Assembly: GCA_964247055.1 (NCBI GenBank)
Contig: OZ176056.1
Coordinates: 8,556,001-8,620,000, forward strand
Reading direction: 5' to 3'
DNA length: 64,000 bases
Source: Paragordius varius
Lineage: Eukaryota; Nematomorpha
The notes below the pieces were generated by a model. It saw only the letters and a list, made by a program, of their open reading frames with translations, searched no databases and was not told where the DNA came from. Below, piece after piece: positions 22,071 to 35,800 of the stretch (its first letter is position 1; every line of letters begins with the position of its first letter). The position numbers were made by a program, and so were the translations under genes.

Positions 22071-25000
22071 CCTGAAATATCAAAACAACTCAAATAAAAA
22101 AACAAATATTTTAAAAAATATTTTGAAACATTTAATATAACTATAATATTAATCAAGAAAACTGTAAAAAATTACCAAATTCAAAAATATCAAGCCAAAA
22201 TTTTTTGCTTTACGATTTGTTTCAGTTTTTGCGCAAATAATTGATTGAGGCAACACATTCTAAAAAAATAATGAAAATAAATAAATTGAATATAAACGAT
22301 TAATTACAATATAATAATTCAAAAAAACGCTATTTTAAGTATGAATGATATGTTTTGTGTTTAATTATCTAAAAAACCAATTTGCTGGCATTCAAGTAAT
22401 TTTGCCGAATTGAGCGAATTAATATTTATAATGAAAGCATTTTTTTAAACTTTCCGATTTTTAGAATTATTATCAGTACAAAATTTGGGTTTATAGGCAT
22501 ATTTTTAACCGATTACCAAATTTTAAGAAAATTTTAACCGATTTTAGCAAATTTTAAGAAAACTTTAATCGATTTTTAACAAAACTTAAGGAAACTTTAA
22601 CCGATTTTTAGCAAATTTCAGGGAAACTTTAACCGATTTTTAACAAAACTGAAGGAAACTTTAACCGATTTTTAGCAAATTTTAGGGAAACTTTAACCGA
22701 TTTTTAACATTAAGGAAACTTTAACCGATTTTTAGCAAATTTTAAGGAAATTTTAACCGATTTTTAACAAAACTTAAGGAAACTTTAACCAATTTTTAAC
22801 AAAACTTAAGGAAACTTTAACCAATTTTTAGCAAATTTTAAGGAATCTTTAACCAATTTTTAGCAAATTTTAAGGAATCTTTAACCGATTTTAGCTTATT
22901 ATAAGGAAACTTTAACTGATTATTAGCAAATTTTAAGGAAACTTTAACCGATTTTTAGCCTATTATAAGGAAACTTTAACCGATTTTAGCAAATTTTAGG
23001 GAAACTTTAACCGATTTTTAGCAAATTTTAAGGAAATTTTAACCGATTTTTAACAAAACTTAAGGAAACTTTAACCGATTTTTAGCAAATTTTAGGGAAA
23101 CTTTAACCGATTTTTAGCAAATTTTAAGGAAATTTTAACCGATTTTTAACAAAACTTAAGGAAACTTTAACCGATTTTTAGCAAATTTTAGGGAAACTTT
23201 AACCGATTTTTAACAAAACTTAAGGAAACTTTAACCGATTTTTAACAAAACTTAAGGAAACTTTAACCGATTTTTAACAAAACTTAAGGAAACTTTAACC
23301 GATTTTTAGCAAATTTCAGGGAAACTTTAACCGATTTTTAACAAAACTGAAGGAAACTTTAACCGATTTTTAGCAAATTTTAGGGAAACTTTAACCGATT
23401 TTTAACATTAAGGAAACTTTAACCGATTTTTAGCAAATTTTAAGGAAATTTTAACCGATTTTTAACAAAACTTAAGGAAACTTTAACCAATTTTTAACAA
23501 AACTTAAGGAAACTTTAACCAATTTTTAGCAAATTTTAAGGAATCTTTAACCAATTTTTAGCAAATTTTAAGGAATCTTTAACCGATTTTAGCTTATTAT
23601 AAGGAAACTTTAACTGATTATTAGCAAATTTTAAGGAAACTTTAACCGATTTTTAGCCTATTATAAGGAAACTTTAACCGATTTTAGCAAATTTTAGGGA
23701 AACTTTAACCGATTTTTAGCAAATTTTAAGGAAATTTTAACCGATTTTTAACAAAACTTAAGGAAACTTTAACCGATTTTAGCAAATTTTAAGATAATTT
23801 TAACCGATTATTAGCAAATTTTAAGAAAATTTTAACTGATTTTTAACCGATTTTTAGCAAATTTTATGAAAACTTTAACCGATTATTAGCAAATTTTAAG
23901 ATAATTTTAACCGATTTTTAGCAAATTTAAACTTTAATCGATTTTTAACAAAACTTAAGAAAACTTTAACCGATTTTCAGCAAATTCTAAGGAAACTTTA
24001 ACCAATTTTTAGCAAATTTTAGGGTAACTTTAACCGATTTTTAACAAAACTTAAGGAAACTTTAACCGATTTTTAGCAAATTTTAGGGTAACTTTAACCG
24101 ATTTTTAACAAAACTTAAGGAAACTTTAACCGATTTTTAACAAAACTTAAGGAAACTTTAACCGATTTTTAACAAAACTTAAGGAAACTTTAACCGATTT
24201 TTAGCAAATTTCAGGGAAACTTTAACCGATTTTTAACAAAACTGAAGGAAACTTTAACCGATTTTTAGCAAATTTTAGGGAAACTTTAACCGATTTTTAA
24301 CATTAAGGAAACTTTAACCGATTTTTAGCAAATTTTAAGGAAATTTTAACCGATTTTTAACAAAACTTAAGGAAACTTTAACCAATTTTTAGCAAATTTT
24401 AAGGAATCTTTAACCGATTTTAGCTTATTATAAGGAAACTTTAACTGATTATTAGCAAATTTTAAGGAAACTTTAACCGATTTTTAGCCTATTATAAGGA
24501 AACTTTAACCGATTTTAGCAAATTTTAGGGAAACTTTAACCGATTTTTAGCAAATTTTAAGGAAATTTTAACCGATTTTTAACAAATTTTAAGGAAACTT
24601 TAACCGATTTTTAGCAAATTTTAAGGAAATTTTAACCGATTTTTAACAAAACTTAAGGAAACCTTAACCGATTTTTAGCAAATTTTAGGGTAACTTTAAC
24701 CGATTTTTAACAAAACTTAAGGAAACTTTAACCGATTTTTAACAAAACTTAAGGAAACTTTAACCGATTTTTAACAAAACTTAAGGAAACTTTAACCGAT
24801 TTTTAGCAAATTTCAGGGAAACTTTAACCGATTTTTAACAAAACTGAAGGAAACTTTAACCGATTTTTAGCAAATTTTAGGGAAACTTTAACCGATTTTT
24901 AACAAAACTGAAGGAAACTTTAACCGATTTTTAACAAAACTTAAGGAAACTTTAACCGATTTTTAACAAAACTTAAGGAAACTTTAACCGATTTTTAGCA

Positions 25001-26624
25001 AATTTCAGGGAAACTTTAACCGATTTTTAACAAAACTGAAGGAAACTTTGACCGATTTTTAGCAAATTTTAGGGAAAAACCGATTTTTAACATTAAGGAA
25101 ACTTTAACCGATTTTTAGCAAATTTTAAGGAAATTTTAACCGATTTTTAACAAAACTTAAGGAAACTTTAACCAATTTTTAGCAAATTTTAAGGAATCTT
25201 TAACCAATTTTTAGCAAATTTTAAGGAATCTTTCTTTTAACCGATTTTAGCTTATTATAAGGAAACTTTAACTGATTATTAGCAAATTTTAAGGAAACTT
25301 TAACCGATTTTTAGCCTATTATAAGGAAACTTTAACCGATTTTAGCAAATTTTAGGGAAACTTTAACCGATTTTTAGCAAATTTTAAGGAAATTTTAACC
25401 GATTTTTAACAAATTTTAAGGAAATTTTAACCGATTTTTAACAAATTTTAAGGAAACTTTAACCGATTATTAGCAAATTTTAAGAAAATTTTAACTGATT
25501 TTTAACCGATTTTTAGCAAATTTTATGAAAACTTTAACCGATTATTAGCAAATTTTAAGATAATTTTAACCGATTTTTAGCCTATTATAAGGAAACTTTA
25601 ACCTATTATTAGAAAATTTTAAGAAAACTTTAACCGATTATTAGCAAATTTTAAGATAATTTTAACCGATTTTTAGCAAATTTAAACTTTAATCGATTTT
25701 TAACAAAACTTAAGAAAACTTTAACCGATTTTCAGCAAATTCTAAGGAAACTTTAACCGATTTTAGCAAATTTTAGGGTAACTTTAACCGATTTTTAACA
25801 AAACTTAAGGAAACTTTAACCGATTTTTAACAAAACTGAAGGAAACTTTAACCGATTTTTAACAAAACTGAAGGAAACTTTAACCAATTTTTAACAAAAC
25901 TTAAGGAAACTTTAACCGATTTTTAGCAAATTTCAGGGAAACTTTAACCGATTTTTAGCAAATTTCAGGGAAACTTTAACCGATTTTTAACAAAACTGAA
26001 GGAAACTTTAACCGATTTTTAACAAAACTGAAGGAAACTTTAACCGATTTTTAACAAAACTGAAGGAAACTTTAACCAATTTTTAACAAAACTTAAGGAA
26101 ACTTTAACCGATTTTTAGCAAATTTCAGGGAAACTTTAACCGATTTTTAACAAAACTGAAGGAAACTTTAACCAATTTTTAGCAAATTTTAAGAAAACTT
26201 TAACCGATTTTTAGTAAATTTTAAGGAAATTTTAGCAAATTTTAAGATAATTTTAACCGATTATTAGCCTATTATAAGGAAACTTTAATCGATTTTTAAC
26301 AAAACTGAAGGAATCTTTAACCGATTTTTAGCAAATTTTAAGGAAATTTTAACCGATTTTCAGCAAATTCTAAGGAGACTTTAACCAATTTTTAGCAAAT
26401 TTTAGGTAAACTTTAACCGATTTTTCAAATTTTAAGGAAACTTTAACCGATTATGGCTAATTTTCATGAAACTTTAATTGATTTTTAACAAAACTTAAGG
26501 AAACTTTAACCGATTTTTAGCAAATTTTAGCCGATTTTTACCAATTTTTAGGGAAACTTTAACCGATTTTTAGCCTATTATAAGGAAAATTTAACCGATT
26601 ATTAGCAAATTTTAAGAAAACTTT

Positions 26625-29600
26625 AACCGATTTTTAGTAAATTTTAAGGAAATTTTAGCAAATTTTAAGATAATTTTAACCGATTATTAGCAAATTTTAA
26701 GATAATTTTAACCGATTTTTAGCCTATTATAAGGAAACTTTAACCTATTATTAGAAAATTTTAAGAAAACTTTAACCGATTATTAGCAAATTTTAAGATA
26801 ATTTTAACCGATTTTTAGCAAATTTAAACTTTAATCGATTTTTAACAAAACTTAAGAAAACTTTAACCGATTTTCAGCAAATTCTAAGGAAACTTTAACC
26901 GATTTTAGCAAATTTTAGGGTAACTTTAACCGATTTTTAACAAAACTTAAGGAAACTTTAACCGATTTTTAACAAAACTGAAGGAAACTTTAACCGATTT
27001 TTAACAAAACTGAAGGAAACTTTAACCAATTTTTAACAAAACTTAAGGAAACTTTAACCGATTTTTAGCAAATTTCAGGGAAACTTTAACCGATTTTTAG
27101 CAAATTTCAGGGAAACTTTAACCGATTTTTAACAAAACTGAAGGAAACTTTAACCGATTTTTAACAAAACTGAAGGAAACTTTAACCGATTTTTAACAAA
27201 ACTGAAGGAAACTTTAACCAATTTTTAACAAAACTTAAGGAAACTTTAACCGATTTTTAGCAAATTTCAGGGAAACTTTAACCGATTTTTAACAAAACTG
27301 AAGGAAACTTTAACCAATTTTTAGCAAATTTTAAGAAAACTTTAACCGATTTTTAGTAAATTTTAAGGAAATTTTAGCAAATTTTAAGATAATTTTAACC
27401 GATTATTAGCCTATTATAAGGAAACTTTAATCGATTTTTAACAAAACTGAAGGAATCTTTAACCGATTTTTAGCAAATTTTAAGGAAATTTTAACCGATT
27501 TTCAGCAAATTCTAAGGAGACTTTAACCAATTTTTAGCAAATTTTAGGTAAACTTTAACCGATTTTTCAAATTTTAAGGAAACTTTAACCGATTATGGCT
27601 AATTTTCATGAAACTTTAATTGATTTTTAACAAAACTTAAGGAAACTTTAACCGATTTTTAGCAAATTTTAGCCGATTTTTACCAATTTTTAGGGAAACT
27701 TTAAACGATTTTTAACAAATTTTAAGGAAAACTTTAACCGATTTTTAGCCTATTATAAGGAAAATTTAACCGATTATTAGCAAATTTTAAGAAAACTTTA
27801 ACCGATTTTTAGTAAATTTTAAGGAAATTTTAGCAAATTTTAAGATAATTTTAACCGATTATTAGCAAATTTTAAGAAAATTTTAACCGATTTTTAGCCT
27901 ATTATAAGGAAACTTTAATCGATTTTTAACAAAACTTAAGGAAACTTTAACCAATTTTTAGCAAATTTTAAGGAATCTTTAACCAATTTTTAGCAAATTT
28001 TAAGGAATCTTTCTTTTAACCGATTTTAGCTTATTATAAGGAAACTTTAACTGATTATTAGCAAATTTTAAGGAAACTTTAACCGATTTTTAGCCTATTA
28101 TAAGGAAACTTTAACCGATTTTAGCAAATTTTAGGGAAACTTTAACCGATTTTTAGCAAATTTTAAGGAAATTTTAACCGATTTTTAACAAATTTTAAGG
28201 AAATTTTAACCGATTTTTAACAAATTTTAAGGAAACTTTAACCGATTATTAGCAAATTTTAAGAAAATTTTAACTGATTTTTAACCGATTTTTAGCAAAT
28301 TTTATGAAAACTTTAACCGATTATTAGCAAATTTTAAGATAATTTTAACCGATTTTTAGCCTATTATAAGGAAACTTTAACCTATTATTAGAAAATTTTA
28401 AGAAAACTTTAACCGATTATTAGCAAATTTTAAGATAATTTTAACCGATTTTTAGCAAATTTAAACTTTAATCGATTTTTAACAAAACTTAAGAAAACTT
28501 TAACCGATTTTCAGCAAATTCTAAGGAAACTTTAACCGATTTTAGCAAATTTTAGGGTAACTTTAACCGATTTTTAACAAAACTTAAGGAAACTTTAACC
28601 GATTTTTAACAAAACTGAAGGAAACTTTAACCGATTTTTAACAAAACTGAAGGAAACTTTAACCAATTTTTAACAAAACTTAAGGAAACTTTAACCGATT
28701 TTTAGCAAATTTCAGGGAAACTTTAACCGATTTTTAGCAAATTTCAGGGAAACTTTAACCGATTTTTAACAAAACTGAAGGAAACTTTAACCGATTTTTA
28801 ACAAAACTGAAGGAAACTTTAACCGATTTTTAACAAAACTGAAGGAAACTTTAACCAATTTTTAACAAAACTTAAGGAAACTTTAACCGATTTTTAGCAA
28901 ATTTCAGGGAAACTTTAACCGATTTTTAACAAAACTGAAGGAAACTTTAACCAATTTTTAGCAAATTTTAAGAAAACTTTAACCGATTTTTAGTAAATTT
29001 TAAGGAAATTTTAGCAAATTTTAAGATAATTTTAACCGATTATTAGCCTATTATAAGGAAACTTTAATCGATTTTTAACAAAACTGAAGGAATCTTTAAC
29101 CGATTTTTAGCAAATTTTAAGGAAATTTTAACCGATTTTCAGCAAATTCTAAGGAGACTTTAACCAATTTTTAGCAAATTTTAGGTAAACTTTAACCGAT
29201 TTTTCAAATTTTAAGGAAACTTTAACCGATTATGGCTAATTTTCATGAAACTTTAATTGATTTTTAACAAAACTTAAGGAAACTTTAACCGATTTTTAGC
29301 AAATTTTAGCCGATTTTTACCAATTTTTAGGGAAACTTTAACCGATTTTTAGCCTATTATAAGGAAAATTTAACCGATTATTAGCAAATTTTAAGAAAAC
29401 TTTAACCGATTTTTAGTAAATTTTAAGGAAATTTTAGCAAATTTTAAGATAATTTTAACCGATTATTAGCAAATTTTAAGATAATTTTAACCGATTTTTA
29501 GCCTATTATAAGGAAACTTTAACCTATTATTAGAAAATTTTAAGAAAACTTTAACCGATTATTAGCAAATTTTAAGATAATTTTAACCGATTTTTAGCAA

Positions 29601-32040
29601 ATTTAAACTTTAATCGATTTTTAACAAAACTTAAGAAAACTTTAACCGATTTTCAGCAAATTCTAAGGAAACTTTAACCGATTTTAGCAAATTTTAGGGT
29701 AACTTTAACCGATTTTTAACAAAACTTAAGGAAACTTTAACCGATTTTTAACAAAACTGAAGGAAACTTTAACCGATTTTTAACAAAACTGAAGGAAACT
29801 TTAACCAATTTTTAACAAAACTTAAGGAAACTTTAACCGATTTTTAGCAAATTTCAGGGAAACTTTAACCGATTTTTAGCAAATTTCAGGGAAACTTTAA
29901 CCGATTTTTAACAAAACTGAAGGAAACTTTAACCGATTTTTAACAAAACTGAAGGAAACTTTAACCGATTTTTAACAAAACTGAAGGAAACTTTAACCAA
30001 TTTTTAACAAAACTTAAGGAAACTTTAACCGATTTTTAGCAAATTTCAGGGAAACTTTAACCGATTTTTAACAAAACTGAAGGAAACTTTAACCAATTTT
30101 TAGCAAATTTTAAGAAAACTTTAACCGATTTTTAGTAAATTTTAAGGAAATTTTAGCAAATTTTAAGATAATTTTAACCGATTATTAGCCTATTATAAGG
30201 AAACTTTAATCGATTTTTAACAAAACTGAAGGAATCTTTAACCGATTTTTAGCAAATTTTAAGGAAATTTTAACCGATTTTCAGCAAATTCTAAGGAGAC
30301 TTTAACCAATTTTTAGCAAATTTTAGGTAAACTTTAACCGATTTTTCAAATTTTAAGGAAACTTTAACCGATTATGGCTAATTTTCATGAAACTTTAATT
30401 GATTTTTAACAAAACTTAAGGAAACTTTAACCGATTTTTAGCAAATTTTAGCCGATTTTTACCAATTTTTAGGGAAACTTTAAACGATTTTTAACAAATT
30501 TTAAGGAAAACTTTAACCGATTTTTAGCCTATTATAAGGAAAATTTAACCGATTATTAGCAAATTTTAAGAAAACTTTAACCGATTTTTAGTAAATTTTA
30601 AGGAAATTTTAGCAAATTTTAAGATAATTTTAACCGATTATTAGCAAATTTTAAGAAAATTTTAACCGATTTTTAGCCTATTATAAGGAAACTTTAATCG
30701 ATTTTTAACAAAACTTAAGGAAACTTTAACCGATTTTTAGCAAATTTTAGGGAAATTTTAACCGATTTTTAACAAAACTTAAGGAAACTTTAACCGATTT
30801 TTAGTAAATTTTAAGGAAATTTTGAAAAATTTTAACCGATTTTTAGCAAATTTTAGGGAAATTTTAACCGATTTTAGCAAATTTTAACCGATTATTAGCA
30901 AATTTTAAGAAAATTTTAACTGATTTTTAACCGATTTTTAGCAAATTTTATGAAAACTTTAACCGATTATTAGCAAATTTTAAGATAATTTTAACCGATT
31001 TTTAGCCTATTATAAGGAAACTTTAACCGATTATTAGAAAATTTTAAGAAAACTTTAACCGATTATTAGCAAATTTTAAGATAATTTTAACCGATTTTTA
31101 GCAAATTTTAAGGAAACTTTAATCGATTTTTAACAAAACTTAAGAAAACTTTAACCGATTTTCAGCAAATTCTAAGGAAACTTTAAGCAATTTTTAGCAA
31201 ATTTTAGGTAAACTTTAACCGATTTTTCAAATTTTAAGGAAACTTTAACCGATTATGGCTAATTTTCATGAAACTTTAATTGATTTTTAACAAAACTTAA
31301 GGAAACTTTAACCGATTTTTAGCAAATTTTAGCCGATTTTTACCAATTTTTAGGGAAACTTTAAACGATTTTTAACAAATTTTAAGGAAAACTTTAACCG
31401 ATTTTTAGCCTATTATAAGGAAAATTTAACCGATTATTAGCAAATTTTAAGAAAACTTTAACCGATTTTTAGTAAATTTTAAGGAAATTTTAGCAAATTT
31501 TAAGATAATTTTAACCGATTATTAGCAAATTTTAAGAAAATTTTAACCGATTTTTAGCCTATTATAAGGAAACTTTAATCGATTTTTAACAAAACTTAAG
31601 GAAACTTTAACCGATTTTTAGCAAATTATAGGGAAATTTTAACCGATTTTTAACAAAACTTAAGGAAACTTTAACCGATTTTTAGTAAATTTTAAGGAAA
31701 TTTTGGCAAATTTTGAAAAATTTTAACCGATTTTTAGCAAATTTTAGGGAAATTTTAACCGATTTTAGCAAATTTTAACCGATTATTAGCAAATTTTAAG
31801 AAAATTTTAACTGATTTTTAACCGATTTTTAGCAAATTTTATGAAAACTTTAACCGATTATTAGCAAATTTTAAGATAATTTTAACCGATTTTTAGCCTA
31901 TTATAAGGAAACTTTAACCGATTATTAGAAAATTTTAAGAAAACTTTAACCGATTATTAGCAAATTTTAAGATAATTTTAACCGATTTTTAGCAAATTTT
32001 AAGGAAACTTTAATCGATTTTTAACAAAACTTAAGAAAAC
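26625..32040. repeat. Segmental duplication inside unit 2 array, left copy
   Basis: This block of about 5.4 kb of satellite matches 32866-38281 monomer by monomer, at a constant offset of about 6241 bp, including rare variants such as GCAAATTATAGGG (31620 and 37866). Between the copies lies about 0.8 kb that itself repeats the segment near 28890-29720. Confidence 0.82.
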
Positions 32041-32865
32041 TTTAACCGATTTTTAGCAAATTTCAGGGAAACTTTAACCGATTTTTAACAAAACTGAAGG
32101 AAACTTTAACCAATTTTTAGCAAATTTTAAGAAAACTTTAACCGATTTTTAGTAAATTTTAAGGAAATTTTAGCAAATTTTAAGATAATTTTAACCGATT
32201 ATTAGCCTATTATAAGGAAACTTTAATCGATTTTTAACAAAACTGAAGGAATCTTTAACCGATTTTTAGCAAATTTTAAGGAAATTTTAACCGATTTTCA
32301 GCAAATTCTAAGGAGACTTTAACCAATTTTTAGCAAATTTTAGGTAAACTTTAACCGATTTTTCAAATTTTAAGGAAACTTTAACCGATTATGGCTAATT
32401 TTCATGAAACTTTAATTGATTTTTAACAAAACTTAAGGAAACTTTAACCGATTTTTAGCAAATTTTAGCCGATTTTTACCAATTTTTAGGGAAACTTTAA
32501 CCGATTTTTAGCCTATTATAAGGAAAATTTAACCGATTATTAGCAAATTTTAAGAAAACTTTAACCGATTTTTAGTAAATTTTAAGGAAATTTTAGCAAA
32601 TTTTAAGATAATTTTAACCGATTATTAGCAAATTTTAAGATAATTTTAACCGATTTTTAGCCTATTATAAGGAAACTTTAACCTATTATTAGAAAATTTT
32701 AAGAAAACTTTAACCGATTATTAGCAAATTTTAAGATAATTTTAACCGATTTTTAGCAAATTTAAACTTTAATCGATTTTTAACAAAACTTAAGAAAACT
32801 TTAACCGATTTTCAGCAAATTCTAAGGAAACTTTAACCGATTTTAGCAAATTTTAGGGTAACTTT

Positions 32866-35800
32866 AACCGATTTTTAGTAAATTTTAAGGAAATTTTAGC
32901 AAATTTTAAGATAATTTTAACCGATTATTAGCAAATTTTAAGATAATTTTAACCGATTTTTAGCCTATTATAAGGAAACTTTAACCTATTATTAGAAAAT
33001 TTTAAGAAAACTTTAACCGATTATTAGCAAATTTTAAGATAATTTTAACCGATTTTTAGCAAATTTAAACTTTAATCGATTTTTAACAAAACTTAAGAAA
33101 ACTTTAACCGATTTTCAGCAAATTCTAAGGAAACTTTAACCGATTTTAGCAAATTTTAGGGTAACTTTAACCGATTTTTAACAAAACTTAAGGAAACTTT
33201 AACCGATTTTTAACAAAACTGAAGGAAACTTTAACCGATTTTTAACAAAACTGAAGGAAACTTTAACCAATTTTTAACAAAACTTAAGGAAACTTTAACC
33301 GATTTTTAGCAAATTTCAGGGAAACTTTAACCGATTTTTAGCAAATTTCAGGGAAACTTTAACCGATTTTTAACAAAACTGAAGGAAACTTTAACCGATT
33401 TTTAACAAAACTGAAGGAAACTTTAACCGATTTTTAACAAAACTGAAGGAAACTTTAACCAATTTTTAACAAAACTTAAGGAAACTTTAACCGATTTTTA
33501 GCAAATTTCAGGGAAACTTTAACCGATTTTTAACAAAACTGAAGGAAACTTTAACCAATTTTTAGCAAATTTTAAGAAAACTTTAACCGATTTTTAGTAA
33601 ATTTTAAGGAAATTTTAGCAAATTTTAAGATAATTTTAACCGATTATTAGCCTATTATAAGGAAACTTTAATCGATTTTTAACAAAACTGAAGGAATCTT
33701 TAACCGATTTTTAGCAAATTTTAAGGAAATTTTAACCGATTTTCAGCAAATTCTAAGGAGACTTTAACCAATTTTTAGCAAATTTTAGGTAAACTTTAAC
33801 CGATTTTTCAAATTTTAAGGAAACTTTAACCGATTATGGCTAATTTTCATGAAACTTTAATTGATTTTTAACAAAACTTAAGGAAACTTTAACCGATTTT
33901 TAGCAAATTTTAGCCGATTTTTACCAATTTTTAGGGAAACTTTAAACGATTTTTAACAAATTTTAAGGAAAACTTTAACCGATTTTTAGCCTATTATAAG
34001 GAAAATTTAACCGATTATTAGCAAATTTTAAGAAAACTTTAACCGATTTTTAGTAAATTTTAAGGAAATTTTAGCAAATTTTAAGATAATTTTAACCGAT
34101 TATTAGCAAATTTTAAGAAAATTTTAACCGATTTTTAGCCTATTATAAGGAAACTTTAATCGATTTTTAACAAAACTTAAGGAAACTTTAACCAATTTTT
34201 AGCAAATTTTAAGGAATCTTTAACCAATTTTTAGCAAATTTTAAGGAATCTTTCTTTTAACCGATTTTAGCTTATTATAAGGAAACTTTAACTGATTATT
34301 AGCAAATTTTAAGGAAACTTTAACCGATTTTTAGCCTATTATAAGGAAACTTTAACCGATTTTAGCAAATTTTAGGGAAACTTTAACCGATTTTTAGCAA
34401 ATTTTAAGGAAATTTTAACCGATTTTTAACAAATTTTAAGGAAATTTTAACCGATTTTTAACAAATTTTAAGGAAACTTTAACCGATTATTAGCAAATTT
34501 TAAGAAAATTTTAACTGATTTTTAACCGATTTTTAGCAAATTTTATGAAAACTTTAACCGATTATTAGCAAATTTTAAGATAATTTTAACCGATTTTTAG
34601 CCTATTATAAGGAAACTTTAACCTATTATTAGAAAATTTTAAGAAAACTTTAACCGATTATTAGCAAATTTTAAGATAATTTTAACCGATTTTTAGCAAA
34701 TTTAAACTTTAATCGATTTTTAACAAAACTTAAGAAAACTTTAACCGATTTTCAGCAAATTCTAAGGAAACTTTAACCGATTTTAGCAAATTTTAGGGTA
34801 ACTTTAACCGATTTTTAACAAAACTTAAGGAAACTTTAACCGATTTTTAACAAAACTGAAGGAAACTTTAACCGATTTTTAACAAAACTGAAGGAAACTT
34901 TAACCAATTTTTAACAAAACTTAAGGAAACTTTAACCGATTTTTAGCAAATTTCAGGGAAACTTTAACCGATTTTTAGCAAATTTCAGGGAAACTTTAAC
35001 CGATTTTTAACAAAACTGAAGGAAACTTTAACCGATTTTTAACAAAACTGAAGGAAACTTTAACCGATTTTTAACAAAACTGAAGGAAACTTTAACCAAT
35101 TTTTAACAAAACTTAAGGAAACTTTAACCGATTTTTAGCAAATTTCAGGGAAACTTTAACCGATTTTTAACAAAACTGAAGGAAACTTTAACCAATTTTT
35201 AGCAAATTTTAAGAAAACTTTAACCGATTTTTAGTAAATTTTAAGGAAATTTTAGCAAATTTTAAGATAATTTTAACCGATTATTAGCCTATTATAAGGA
35301 AACTTTAATCGATTTTTAACAAAACTGAAGGAATCTTTAACCGATTTTTAGCAAATTTTAAGGAAATTTTAACCGATTTTCAGCAAATTCTAAGGAGACT
35401 TTAACCAATTTTTAGCAAATTTTAGGTAAACTTTAACCGATTTTTCAAATTTTAAGGAAACTTTAACCGATTATGGCTAATTTTCATGAAACTTTAATTG
35501 ATTTTTAACAAAACTTAAGGAAACTTTAACCGATTTTTAGCAAATTTTAGCCGATTTTTACCAATTTTTAGGGAAACTTTAACCGATTTTTAGCCTATTA
35601 TAAGGAAAATTTAACCGATTATTAGCAAATTTTAAGAAAACTTTAACCGATTTTTAGTAAATTTTAAGGAAATTTTAGCAAATTTTAAGATAATTTTAAC
35701 CGATTATTAGCAAATTTTAAGATAATTTTAACCGATTTTTAGCCTATTATAAGGAAACTTTAACCTATTATTAGAAAATTTTAAGAAAACTTTAACCGAT